Origin: Collybia mongolica
Lineage: Eukaryota > Basidiomycota > Agaricomycetes > Agaricales > Clitocybaceae
Direction of reading: 5' to 3'
Assembly: GCA_013420905.1 (NCBI GenBank)
Contig: JAAXNY010000005.1
Location: 496,001 to 560,000, forward strand
DNA length: 64,000 bases
Part shown: positions 24,172 through 34,897 of the stretch, piece after piece
Position numbering within the stretch: position 1 is the stretch's first letter
Layout of the letters: every line of letters starts with the position of its first letter
The notes under the pieces: model-generated
Databases searched by the model: none
What the model was told of the DNA's origin: nothing
Seen by the model: the letters and a program-made list of their open reading frames with translations, nothing else
Translations under genes and position numbers: made by a program

Positions 24172-24455
24172 ATTTTTGAAAGGTGCCTGTCACAGATAAC
24201 GTATGTGTGATTGTGACATAATCGATCAATATCGATCTAATGTGGCCTCCAGCTGGCCACCAGCTGGTCATTTTCCACCTCGCCGAGATGTGTGTTGGGG
24301 TGTGGCCACCACCTCTCATTGCCAGATGTCTGACAGATTTCCCTCACATGATATTTGCCTGGTTTTCTCGTTGAGGCCTTCTGATTCTTCATATTGTAAT
24401 ACAACTAGGTTTTTTGTCTCGGTTCGTTATCCTGAATATTTACTATGGCTACTAA

Positions 24456-27400
24456 TCAACGCAGACCTACGCTACCAAGTTCAACTCTGCCTCCCTGGAC
24501 ATGGTCATTATTGGGATAAGATCGCGAACTTTCTCCTTGGCCAACTCCATCATCCTCTCGATCATTATCCATGGTGCAATCCTCTGTTATCCTGCGCCGT
24601 TTTCGTGTCAAAGTTATACAAGTCGTTGGAGCAGCCTTTTTCTTCTCGGCGGCCTTTGCTGCTGCTGCGGCTCGCTTTTTATCCTGCATTACATGGAGTC
24701 CCATCGCAATTGCAATGTGATGAGCCTCCCGGTCAAGAACAAATGGGATTGGGGCAATAAGTTCACGTGGAAGAATCGCCCGAAGGAGGTGAGCATTATG
24801 GAATGCATGCGTGTTGACAAGGAATCGCTCGAGTGGCTGGTGAACTATGTAATTCTCCACCACAAGTGACTCGATGCGCTCTTGCATGGCATACCATTCA
24901 CCCGAGGCACAACATTTAGCTTGATAGCAATCATGCTGGGCATTGCATTCAAAAAGAATGTCCTGGGCGATAAAATGTGAGATTCAGTTGACTTGCGTCG
25001 TGAGTGATGACAGACCGTTGTAGGAATAACACAAATCTCAGTCTCATGGAACCGTTGAGTCAATGCTGGCATGCCAAATTTTTTGTCTCAGGTGGATGAA
25101 ATTTGGAAGACATCAATAGCCACATAAGCTAAAGTTTCTGTACAGTTCTGTATCACCTCTACGATTCGTCCAATTATCGGAGCGTTAGTTACCTGGATAG
25201 TAATAATTTCAGTCAGTAACAGCTTCACCTCAAGACGGGTCAAAAACCTACAGCAATTGGTGATCTGGCAAAGATCCATGATCCAACAACACACTTATCC
25301 TGTGATGCGGCCACAACATTCATGCATTGACACCATTGATCAGTTGAGGATTGATTGACGATATTGATCGCCTTTGAAGCTAATGTTTGTGCCCATGGAA
25401 GTTTAACACGGGGAAGTAGCTTTTTGTTCACATCATATTTGAGCAGCTCGAGTTGAACATGGCCTAAAAATTATTTAGAAGGGAACAACATTCGAATGAA
25501 ATATCATTCACGCACCAACAACATCCACATTTACTGGAGTCCACCCAAAAAGAGTCTGAAGGACTGGACTGGTAGTCATGTAGCTCCAAACCCCAGATCC
25601 CGCTCGTCTCCAGTCTCCTCCCTTTGACACCCACCATCCACCAGAGAGGAGATGTTTCATTAACTCTTGTGCAGCCAGTTGATATGCAATATCACGACTA
25701 GGAGCCAGATGATTCAAAAGGATAGAACAAAAGCAAAAGATAGCATTAAAGCACTCAAAAACCTTGGTAGCAACTCCTACCATTGGTCCGAAGCGAATTA
25801 TGTCTTCTCGAATGTGTGCGAGGAGATGGTACTTGATTTTCGCAACAATCTTTGAAGGATCAATGAGAGCCGCTATGTCCAAAACATTTGCCACTGCAAT
25901 CTCAATGTCTGACTGTGGACTGTAACTCAGTGATAGCTGATTGATCAAAGTGCATTGGAACTCACGATGTACTCCTCAAGATTGCGGATCTCCGGAAACC
26001 AGAGTAGTGCCCCCAATTCACCAACAGCCTTAGTCAAGGAAAACTGAAGGCTATTTACTAGGTCAAAAACATGAAAGACATTCACCTGCACAAGTGTTTT
26101 GAATTGCCGACCAATCAAAGAGTTCGCATACTGTAAAATGTACTTGGCACGTATTGCATGTACCGAGAGGCCATTGGTATTAGTACTTTGCAGTCGAGCA
26201 GAATACATCTTCTTCTGTGTCGAAGTCCAGGGTGTATGAGACCCATGCCATAGGTACTTTTCGATCCCCAGTAAAACTGTGTGGAGAATTTCAACTGGAG
26301 TGTCATGAGCTGCATCGAATCCTACATTATAAAGTCAGCTTCATCTGATATTATCAAGCTTTAGCCCTACCTTCCATGGTCAGGAACCCATTATACACCG
26401 CCAACTTGTGATTATTGACCCACGCCATCAACTCGGCTTGGATTTCTGCAACAGGCCGTCGAGGTTGTAACTCCCGCGCTTTCCGAGCACGTTCAATGAG
26501 GTGCTCGATCCAGTCTTGAGTAAATGCATCCTTGACTCCTGTCTCAGATTGTAGATCCTTGACGGTTTGTGCCACACCCAAACATGCTGCTTGGACCTGT
26601 TTCTCCACAGTTGCAAGGGTCTCTGCTGCTGAGCGGGGTTCACCCACCTGCGTAATGAAAAGGCAACATTCAGCGAAATTTTCTAAAGATAAAATCGAAA
26701 TTAAAGCACATAGAAAAGCTGATGAAATCCCTCCTCGCTTTCCTTTGCTTTCTGTGTACCACCGACATGGCATTTCCTGCAGGGAAAGTTCCTGTTGCCA
26801 CCAATATGGCCTGAAAGCTCACTCTGTGCAGGGTTATCCCCAGGTCCACAGTTACAGTATACTTTCAGTCGTATTTGTTGCCCGGTGGTAGCATGTCGGA
26901 CTTTAAGTGGGTTGAGATGTGTTGATCTAAAATACAGTGAGTCATGGAAGTCAACATCTGTAGTGTGGGACGACTTACTCAATTTTATTCTTGATCCCTT
27001 GAAACTGCTCTGGAATGCTGGCGTACATTGACGTTGACACAAAATAAATATGAAATTCCTGGTGGAGAAGCTTTCGGGGCAAATTCCGATGGCTGATGTA
27101 CGTGTTCCAGTGTTTGTTCCAGCTCTTGGATCGATTACCTGATACGTCATCCCCAAATATATCAATAAAGTTGGTGTAAAGTGGATCTCCTTCAGCAAGC
27201 TCACGATCAGGATTGGGCATTCGTGCAGGATGTCCTGCAGCTATTGTGATGGAACTCCAGACAGGGATTGACGCGGCATCCTCAAGATCAAGCATATTCT
27301 CCTGAAGGTCCTGTGCTGCAACCAAGGTGATCTTCTCATCTCTTATTGTACTTGTGGCCTTATTGCAGCTGATTAGTAATGCGTATACTTGATAGAAGTA

Positions 27401-28730
27401 CTAAGGCCTACATTCTTGGCATCCCTTTCAATCAACCACACTTCTGCGACAACCTTACCATCGGCACTTTCCAACCATCGGACAGGGATTACAAACCTTC
27501 CATCTTTCATTCGTGCTGGCTCATCAATATAATAGTGTCGTTTTTGACCATCATCATACATCGGGCTCAAGATGTGTCGGTCAAGGTCTTTCCGCCATTT
27601 CTGAGCATGCCAGACTTCAGAGATGACTCCATTATGTGGAATTACAGGATAACATTGAATGTGTGGGCATACAACAGGGTTTGCATAGTCCTATTAGATT
27701 ATTCTGTCTGTAAGTTAGTCATTCATTTGGGATATGCAGTTAAAAGCTTACATTTGCGACAAGAGCACATGGATTGTTGAATGAGAATGTATTCCCTTTT
27801 GATGACATCCATGATACAGTTGGCACAGCAATTTTGGCCTGATTTCTCTTTTGAACTTGGCGTAATGCCCCAAAGGTGGGGACTTTTTTCACTCCAGCTT
27901 CCTGAAGGAGCCACAGGATAATTCTCATGAGTGAGTTAGAGATTCAAAGACGGGGTAAGTTATCGATAGTATCGAGCAAGAATATCAATTTTGATTTATA
28001 TGGAAACCATTCTGTGGGGTTAGCTTCGGACTGGTCATTCACAACCTCATGTTGAAGAGCTGGACATAATCATGAATCAGGGTTGTTATAAGTCGGGTAA
28101 CATTTTTAATCTTACCGATGTTTCTCATGACTTCTGACAACAGCTCATCATGCTCTTCCTCATCCCAAAGGAGCTCAGTGTCGTTGATATCAACCTCATC
28201 TGGCTGTCTTTCGACTCCATCCCACATGCCGAATTCTTGGACTCTTCTTTCCAGTGTTCTAGTTTCCTGCTGCAAGGCTTCACCTGGATCATCGCCTGCC
28301 TCAAACAGAACCTCGTTCATCGCAAATTTGTCCCACATGATCTGTTCAGCTGCACAATCCACATCTTTCTGGGGTGCACTTAGACTTGGAGGGACCACCT
28401 GGAAACCCATTCGAGGAGCGGCAAATGTCTCCTCTTCTTGGCGATGCATGGTGTTTAACTGAACTGTTGCAATCTCTGCTTCTTGTTGTCGCTCCAGAGA
28501 GACCTTGTGAAGCTGTGACTTTTGATGAGACGAGAAGCTTTTCTTTTGGATCCAAGCTCCATGGTAATCCAAAGCATTAAATTCTATGCAAAGCTTGCAA
28601 CGAACTCTTCCATCCTCCTCTGTGTCGACAACTACAACAGAAATGTTTACGCCTGAATTCCCTATGTGAAAATTCAATCAAACTTACGTGATTTGAGGGC
28701 ATCTGACTGGTGGCCTTTATCTCTTGCCAT
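24456..28730 (-). CDS. Transposase of the 8.2 kb TIR element (many exons)
   Basis: Large protein of a family common in Agaricomycete genomes and usually annotated as hypothetical; here it is tied to an element with inverted repeats, so transposase is the natural reading. The ATG at 28730 starts a short exon ([15 protein letters not shown]). After an intron comes a BED/C2H2-like finger with C-x-x-C (RVRCKLC) and H-x5-H (SSHQKSQLH). Then an acidic linker; [14 protein letters not shown]...HIGG and [10 protein letters not shown] cysteine motifs; [116 protein letters not shown]; and [20 protein letters not shown] near the C-terminus with a basic, alanine-rich tail. Catalytic acidic residues could not be assigned. 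Most exons lack internal stops, so it may be intact or nearly so. Confidence 0.7.
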
Positions 28731-28963
28731 GGGCGTGGTGTGCTCGCTGCCACCTTGCTTTGACTCTGGCCTTCACAGTGCACACAGAAAGACAGAGTCT
28801 GGTGGCGCCATTCAAAATTACCCGCGTGACATGTCACTCCCTCAAATTCAAATTTGCTGCAGTTGTTTTTTATTTTAAATAACGTCTGTTCACCCTCCAG
28901 TATTTCCCCCTCTTTTTCGTGTCCTCTTGCCTGTGCCCCCACAGTCGTTTCTCCACTTTCCTC
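28731..28963. promoter_or_regulatory. Bidirectional promoter region of the transposon genes
   Basis: Only 233 bp separate the divergent start codons of the transposase (28730) and the accessory gene (28964), so both promoters must overlap here. TATTTTAAATAA at 28870-28881 is the only AT-rich core-like element. Confidence 0.5.
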
Positions 28964-29889
28964 ATGTCGTCCTTGCCCCTCAGTTCTGGCATGCCTAACA
29001 ACCCTGATATCCCTCATGACAATGAGTCAGATGATGACGAAGCTCGACGTGAGTTGGCAGAGATGATGCGCTCCAGTCCTGCTCCAGAGGAAAATGAACC
29101 CAATGGTGGCAGACAAGGTTCCTTGAGGCCCCAAGGTCTGTTTGATAGTGCAACAGGTCATACCAGCAGCCCCCTTTTGGGCAATGACAGTGCTCACAGT
29201 GGACTACCCACAACACCAACCCCTCAAGGACAACTCAATGGCAACCGCAATGAGATTATTGCAGCACGAAGGTTGGCAACAAAAATTAAGCTCCATCCAT
29301 ACCAGTGTGATGCGGTTGAGGAATTTGTCAAGGTGCATTCTTCCATGTCTTGTGCATATGTTGCAGTCACTCACCCCAAATTAGGATACACTTGTTGGTC
29401 GACAGGTGAAGCTATTTGTCCAACAGTGTTTGATCGAGAATAAGCTTGATGCTATTATTGTTGTGACTCCACCTTTTGCTGTGTCTGATGCGTTGATGGT
29501 ATATTTGCCTACTTTTCTTATCTGTGCACCTCATACTAACATTTGACTAGGAGAACATCAAGAGCTATGCAATTGCTGTTCTCTTGTCAGCCAAATTAAG
29601 TGCCTACAAGGGTAGTATTCCCCGTAACCATGTTGTTGTAAGGATAATTTATATTCTCACTGTTGCAGCCTACAACTTACTTTATTATGAGACTATCATT
29701 CGAAATGGGGGTCTGCACATTCCTGCGAACATCAGCAAGGACCATCACACCCAGAAGGAAGTCAAAGCCGTCATTCAAGGTGAGCTCACCCAATCCCGCG
29801 CAAGAATTAAGAAAGACGTGAGCGCTTCGAATATGGTTCTCACAGTGGGACTGTGGCTTTAATGCTGTACTTTACACTCCCCCACATGT

Positions 29890-30035
29890 CCTTGCGGACT
29901 CCGCGCGGACTGCAAAAGTCCGTGCGGACTCCGCACGGACTCCGTACGGACTCCGCAAGGACAGCACAAAGTCCACACGGACTCTGCACGGACTCCGCGT
30001 GGACTCCGTGTGGACTCCACAGAGTCCGCGCGGAC
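29890..30035 (+). repeat. GC-rich subterminal repeat array (left)
   Basis: About ten short, partly palindromic units of the CGGACTCCG / GTCCGYRCGGAC type. A related array in inverted arrangement lies at 31070-31255. Likely transposase-binding repeats. Confidence 0.8.
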
Positions 30036-30162
30036 TCACTTACTTTCTTTTATTATGAAGCACTTACTTACTCTTTTACTTACTAACAATCTATATAATT
30101 AATAGAATATAACATATATTATTACTAAGTATAATACATATATGATAAAATAATTTAATATA

Positions 30163-30190
30163 GGCGGGGGCGGGGGCCCCCGCCCCCCCG
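30163..30190. repeat. Perfectly inverted G-run / C-run palindrome
   Basis: GGCGGGGGCGGGGG is followed directly by CCCCCGCCCCCCCG, giving a hairpin with almost no loop and G-tracts that could fold as a quadruplex. It sits in otherwise AT-rich sequence. Confidence 0.8.
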
Positions 30191-30260
30191 TCGTCCTCGT
30201 CGGCCCCCGCGACGTCGTCAGCGGCCTGGGTTTCAGCGGCGGCGGCACTGGCCACTTGTC

Positions 30261-30540
30261 TTGTCGTTGTCCCCGTTGTCCTTAGTCGTCGTTGTCGTCG
30301 TCGTCCTCGTTGTCCTTAGTCGTCGTCATCCTCGTGGTGGTGGTGGTCGTCTTTGTTGTAGTTGTCGTCGTCGTCGTCGCGCCGTTGTTAGTGCCGCCGC
30401 TGCCGCTGCTGTTGCTGTCGTTGCCGCAGGCCTCGTCGGCACTGTTGCTGCTGTTGCTGTTGCTGTCTTCGTCGTTGTCGTTGTCGTTGCCGCCTTCCTC
30501 CTGTTGCTGTTGGCGGCCGCATCCTTCGTTTCGAGTTCCT
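30261..30540. repeat. Low-complexity GTC/GTT/GCT trinucleotide stretch
   Basis: Imperfect trinucleotide runs that translate as poly-Val/Ser/Leu or poly-Thr/Asn/Asp in several frames. Long open frames here are a composition artefact. Confidence 0.8.
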
Positions 30541-30895
30541 GAAGTGGGGAGGGGGGGACGCGCTGCGTGGTGAGCGTGTGGGTGAGCGGCGGTGTACGAC
30601 TCACCTGGTTCTGCCCCTCGGGGCGCCCTTTCCTCGTCGTCCCCTCGTTCCGCGTCCGTTTCTATCCTTCTCCCCACATCGTCTTGTGCGTCGTCATGTT
30701 GATGTCGGTTGGCGTTCGATGCGTTGGCGTTGGCGGCGTGGGTGCGTTGGCGGTTTTGGCGGGCGTCGTTGATGTGGTTGAAAAGAACCAACGAAGACGT
30801 GGCAACGGTAATGTGACCTTTGCACGTGCCTGGTAATCATGTGACCTAAGTCCGTTGACTTGAGGCCAGTGATTCTGTAGCTAGAAATGCCCGCC

Positions 30896-30958
30896 TTGCC
30901 CAACGGTTATGAACGCCAAACATATTACGTAAAGTTCGTGCCTGTACGCGTTCGAACC
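30896..30958 (+). other. tRNA-like pol III promoter boxes (possible SINE head)
   Basis: An A-box-like TTGCCCAACGGTTATGA (30896-30912) and a B-box-like GCGTTCGAACC (30948-30958) are spaced about 45 nt apart, as in tRNA genes. The arms do not form a good cloverleaf, so this is not called a tRNA gene. Confidence 0.35.
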
Positions 30959-31069
30959 TAGTCGGATGCAAGTTTTTCACCACCGTTATGTTATGTTATT
31001 AATAACAAATAGTATATATAATTTGTGTAAATAAAATTTATATTACTAAGTCGATTAGTAATCGACTGG

Positions 31070-31255
31070 CCGCGCGGACTCTGCGAGCTGTCCGTCCGTG
31101 CTGGTCCGCGTGTCCGCGTAAAATTACGCGGATTGATGCGGACTCGGCGCGGACACGGATTCTTGTCTGGCTGACGGTCCTGCCAAATGAGTCCGTGCGG
31201 ACTCCGTGCGGAGTCCGTGTGTCCGCGCGGAGTCCGCACGGAGTCCGCACGGGTT
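31070..31255 (+). repeat. GC-rich subterminal repeat array (right)
   Basis: CGGACTCCG / GGAGTCCGCACGG units, the counterpart of the left array at 29890-30035. Confidence 0.8.
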
Positions 31256-31806
31256 ATGTGGCTTAGTGTAAAGACCTCCTTTAACGATCCTTCCTGCCCA
31301 CCCAGATCAAACTTAGCAAGGAGAAAAATCACAGCATTTACGAACTTGCTCAGAAAGTGGTATTAAATACCCACTGTGCTGTGAGCGTGCCTCTCTGTGC
31401 AAGATTAGCTCTTTTGGTACGATGACTTTATCATCAATCTTATCATGCAGGAACTGATTTTCGCCCCAATCCCAGCGGAAAATGCACAGTGAGAAATCCG
31501 ATCGTGATTACTGGAATGACGTTGATCAACGCCTTGAATTGATTCGCACCACGGCAGGAGACAACCCAGAAAAAATTGACAAGTCAGGGTAATCTTACTA
31601 TTTGTTCAAATGATGTGGCTTATTGTGTTTACCTCGGCAGGGCATTTTCTACAATATTAAACAATGATTGCAAGAAGTACGGCACTGCCGCAACCTACAC
31701 AATTCCGTGTGATGGAGAAGAATGGCAACAATCTGTTGATGACACAATTGAATTGGCCAACACTGCCAATCAACAAGTGGAATCGTGTGCAACTACTGAG
31801 AACTGA

Positions 31807-32279
31807 GATGGAAACTTCCCTTCCTATTTTATCATCAACTTTATTAAACCCCACACTCCTTTGATATCTATAGTATTCCGTAATTTACCCTCCTTCCGAG
31901 GCTTCCTGTGTATTCATTCTATTGGCATACAAATTATACATCTAGTTTCTACTGTTTTTTCTATTGTCTTGATGCTTCCCAAGGCTGTGTGCCATGCGCG
32001 ATGGACATTTAATCCACTCCATCCCATGTGGTGAGAACAGGACAGAGACACCAGTGCCAGGTCTCGTGAAATGAACATCACACTAATACATTATATAACA
32101 ACAGCATATTATACAGGTATAGGTAATGTGCTCATTCCACATCGAGGCCACATGAAATGGTCACACTGTGTCGCCAGAGCAAATTCAAGCTGGTGGCCAC
32201 ATGTCAGGAACATGATGACATATGGACGAGTGTTGTGATCCCATCAACGGTTCCACGTGAGGCTAACCTGGCCACAAAA
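31807..32279. other. 3' region of the transposon accessory gene
   Basis: No further gene recognised. The right subterminal repeats (CAAGCTGGTGGCCACATG at about 32187) lie here. Confidence 0.5.
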
Positions 32280-32320
32280 TGGTGGTGTAACAGCGTAGTT
32301 GACAAACGTAAGCATGATTA
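32280..32320 (-). repeat. Right terminal inverted repeat of the 8.2 kb transposon
   Basis: Inverted match to 24124-24171: reading leftward AATCATGCTTACGTTTGTCA, then ACTACGCTGTTACACCACCA. Confidence 0.8.
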
Positions 32321-32699
32321 TGCAGTGGACAATTATTAATTAATTCTTGAGATATCCCAACATAAGACCAATTAACTCGAAATTATAGTATTGAATGCAG
32401 CTTATGTTAGCAGTTGCCTTTTTTGCTCGAAATCTGCGCGTCGGCTAATATTGATTCCCACAGTTAGAAAAATATTTCCATGACTACAAAGTGTTACTGA
32501 TGTACTTCAAAATGTTTACTGATCATGTTCTAATGAATTCTCGGAACACTTCAAAATTACTAACCGTGGGAAAAACAACACTGGATCTTGTTGGGTACGC
32601 TGAATTTTCCCCGCAAACCCAGGATGATGAACGAGTTACTTATGTAAACATAAGGACTCATAACATTCCCACGTTATCCAATTTGACAGAGTAGTCCGA

Positions 32700-33050
32700 C
32701 TACATGTGGCACAGCAGAGAAATCTCCTCCTCTCTGACCACACCACATTTACTGACCTTTCCATGCTCTGGCTCCAGAATGCCAGAGCCACTGCAGACAT
32801 GGATCCCGGAGATTGGAGACCCCCTGTCAATTGACAACAGGAAGCTTGCCAATGTTGGAACGATGGGGTGTGCCCAAATGAAAACAGCACCTGTACCTAC
32901 ACACATATCTGTTCAAAGTGCCGAAACACTGGACACACTGCTCCAAGCTGCCCCACAATGCCAACAACAGCAAAGACAACTGCCCGAAAATAATCTGAAG
33001 GTTTTGCTGGAGACTCTCCTCAGTCTTCGACCTACTTATGCTTGAGATCT
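32700..33050 (+). pseudogene. DIRS-like element: C-terminal zinc-knuckle part of gag-like ORF
   Basis: Frame reading VRLHVAQQRNLLLSDHTTFT, LWLQNARATADMDPGDWRP, then CQCWNDGVCPNENSTCTYTH and ICSKCRNTGHTAPSC. The cysteine/histidine spacing suits nucleic-acid-binding knuckles at the end of a gag-like protein. A TGA (32832-32834) interrupts the frame between the two parts. It lies directly upstream of the RT frame on the same strand. Confidence 0.6.
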
Positions 33051-33054
33051 GATC

Positions 33055-34848
33055 TGGGCAGAAGATGAAGATGAAGAGAACACCCCACAACAGCGCACTT
33101 TAGTACATGCCTCAGAATACATGCCTTCCCTATCCCCTGTACCTGTTAATGAACTCAACAATTCTGTTGCCCTTAATACAATCCACAATAATCCTCATCT
33201 ATTCCAGGTCTCTTCTTCCATTAACATCTCTACCTTCCGCCAGCTTCTGCAGAACCATCCAAACCAACCCCTTGTCAACTCTGTCTGCAAAGGACTACAA
33301 CATGGTTTCTGGCCAAGAGCTGAAACAGCTGGTCTGAACCTGCCTTTCACTCTTGACAAGGTCTACAACCTGGATAATAAACACATACTGACAGCAGTTG
33401 CTCAGCGTGACAAGGAGATTGAACTTGGATGTTTTTCTCCATGCTTCTCGCATCTCCTCCCTGGCATGCTACTGGTCCCAGTAACAATCTCTGAGTGAAA
33501 GCCAGACAAACCACGACTCTGCGTTGACCACTCTGCTGCTCCATTTTCATGAAACTCCATGATCCCTAAAGCAAAGTTTTCGACACCACTTGATAATCTG
33601 AAACATCTGGGCCACTTTCTCTGCTGAGTTTGGATGTCCCTAGGTCCACATGTCCACCTCATTCTCTTTAAAAGTGATGTCTCCCAAGCCTACCAAACAC
33701 TCCCCATGCACCCACTATGGCAAATTAAACAAGTTGTTAAGATTGATAAGAAGTACTCTGTTGACTGGTGCAACAACTACGGAAACTGTGCTGCTGGTGA
33801 CCTATGGGGAGCCTTCTTTTCACTAGTTTTATGGATTGCTACTCATGTCAATTTTATTGAGGATATTCTTGCATATGTAGATGACTCCTTCTCATGGGAT
33901 CTTGAAGGAAACCTACTCTACTATGCACCATATGACAAACTCCTACCAGCAAAACAAGCATGACTTCTTCAATGCTGTGATACACTAGGTGTCTGCCATG
34001 ATGAGAAGAAACAGGAATGGGGATCATGCCTAACCATCATTGGCATGGAGGTCAACATCAATCAAATGACAATCACCATGCCCAAAGATGCTTGCACTAG
34101 ACTCCTTGCCACCATTTACACCTTCGCAGTACTCAACACTCGAAAGTCCTTGCGAGAATTCCAACGAGTTGGGGGATGGATAAATTGGGCATTCAATGTC
34201 TACCCCTTACTCTGACCTGGTCTCTGCATTCTATATGAAAAGATAAAGGGAAAGAATGACCCCCATGCAAAGATATGGATCAGTGTTGGACTGACTTGTG
34301 AACTCATGAGGATTGCAGATCATGTCACAAACTCAAATGGCATCTTTATCATAGACTCTGTCAACTGGCCTCTCACAACAGCAAATGAGATTCTCTACAC
34401 TGATGCTTCCAGTATAGGAATGGGCTACTGGTCACCTTCCCGCAACATGGGATTCCACTACCGGATCCCTGAGCAAGATTGCAAAGATAAGTCAAAGCCC
34501 ATCTTCTATTTCAAAGCCTATGCTGTTGTCTCTGCCCTACAGTGGATCACACACCTACTTTCACCCCCACCACCACGAATTGTGATCTTCATAGATAATC
34601 AGAACACAGTTGACATTTTTGACTCCTTACGTGCTTCACCACAGTATAATCCATTCCTCATAACTGCCATTGATCTAATAATTGAGTTCAACATACAACT
34701 ACAAGTCTGCCATATACCTGGCAACATGAATCTCATTACAGATGCCCTATCCAGGGGTCATCTTGACATTGCCTCCAAACTATCACCTGGGATCATAATA
34801 CTCCCCTTTTCACCCCCTTGTCTATTGCTGGGGGCAGCTGATATCTAA
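33055..34848 (+). pseudogene. DIRS-like reverse transcriptase / RNase H, inactivated by TGA stops only
   Basis: One continuous frame from an acidic start (EDEDEENTPQQ) to TAA at 34846. RT: LVNSVCKGLQHGFWP, PRLCVDHSA, LFKSDVSQAYQTLPMHPLWQ and the catalytic LAYVDDSFSWDL. RNase H: ILYTDASSIGMGYWSPSR, FKAYAVVSALQW, IVIFIDNQNTVDIF and the terminal HIPGNMNLITDALSRG. Five in-frame stops (33496, 33550, 33625, 33961, 34213), all TGA, and no frameshift. The RT-RNase H fusion next to a tyrosine recombinase and without DDE integrase or protease marks it as DIRS-like rather than Gypsy. Confidence 0.85.
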
Positions 34849-34897
34849 CCCACCAACTACCATGACCAGGCAACCCCCCTGACTGCCCTGGTCATGT

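Larger units (their letters stand above)
29871..31272. mobile_element. Nested ~1.4 kb non-autonomous TIR element with GC-rich subterminal repeats
   Basis: Ends are CTTTACACTCCCCCACAT on the left and, read leftward from 31273, CTTTACACTAAGCCACAT on the right. Each is followed by about 150-190 bp of short palindromic CGGACTCCG / GTCCGCGCGGAC units. The interior holds a G/C-run palindrome, a low-complexity trinucleotide stretch and a tRNA-like segment, but no transposase. CpG is abundant and undecayed, so this is probably the youngest insertion in the island. No 8-bp target duplication was found. Confidence 0.7.
28964..31806 (+). pseudogene. Second (accessory) gene of the transposon, interrupted by a nested insertion
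   Basis: Rightward gene starting MSSLPLSSGMPNNPD with an acidic, polar N-terminus, then ARRLATKIKLHPYQCDAVEE, LDAIIVVTPPFAVSDAL, IKSYAIAVLLSAKLSAYKGS and TIIRNGGLHIPANIS, joined by short introns. The reading is broken after QGELTQSRARIKKD by a 1.4 kb element and resumes with IKLSKEKNHSIYELAQKVV and AVSVPLCARLALL, ending near QVESCATTEN at 31806. The ARRLATK...YQ.DAVEE to PLCARLALL order recalls a widespread Agaricomycete protein family of unknown function. Unless the nested element is spliced out, the gene is dead. Confidence 0.55.
24126..32318. mobile_element. 8.2 kb TIR DNA transposon with divergent transposase and accessory genes
   Basis: The left end ATCGTGCTTACGTTTGTCAA, then CTACGCTGTTA, is matched in inverted orientation at the right end (32318 leftward: ATCATGCTTACGTTTGTCAA, then CTACGCTGTTACACCACCA). 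Both ends are bounded by TA, compatible with a 2-bp target duplication but not proof of one. Subterminal CAGCTGG/CCACCAGCTGG repeats occur at both sides. Inside lie a leftward transposase gene and a rightward second gene sharing a short promoter region. CpG is retained, unlike the older flanking repeats, so the insertion looks recent. The superfamily is uncertain; the CMC/Plavaka/KDZ range is the best guess. Confidence 0.75.

Noticed and set aside
30261..30836. Several long open frames with poly-Val, poly-Thr or poly-Asn runs
   Set aside because: They come from trinucleotide low-complexity DNA inside a transposon and are open in many frames at once.
30880..30975. tRNA gene
   Set aside because: A- and B-box-like sequences are present but the D and acceptor stems do not pair; kept only as a tRNA-like segment.
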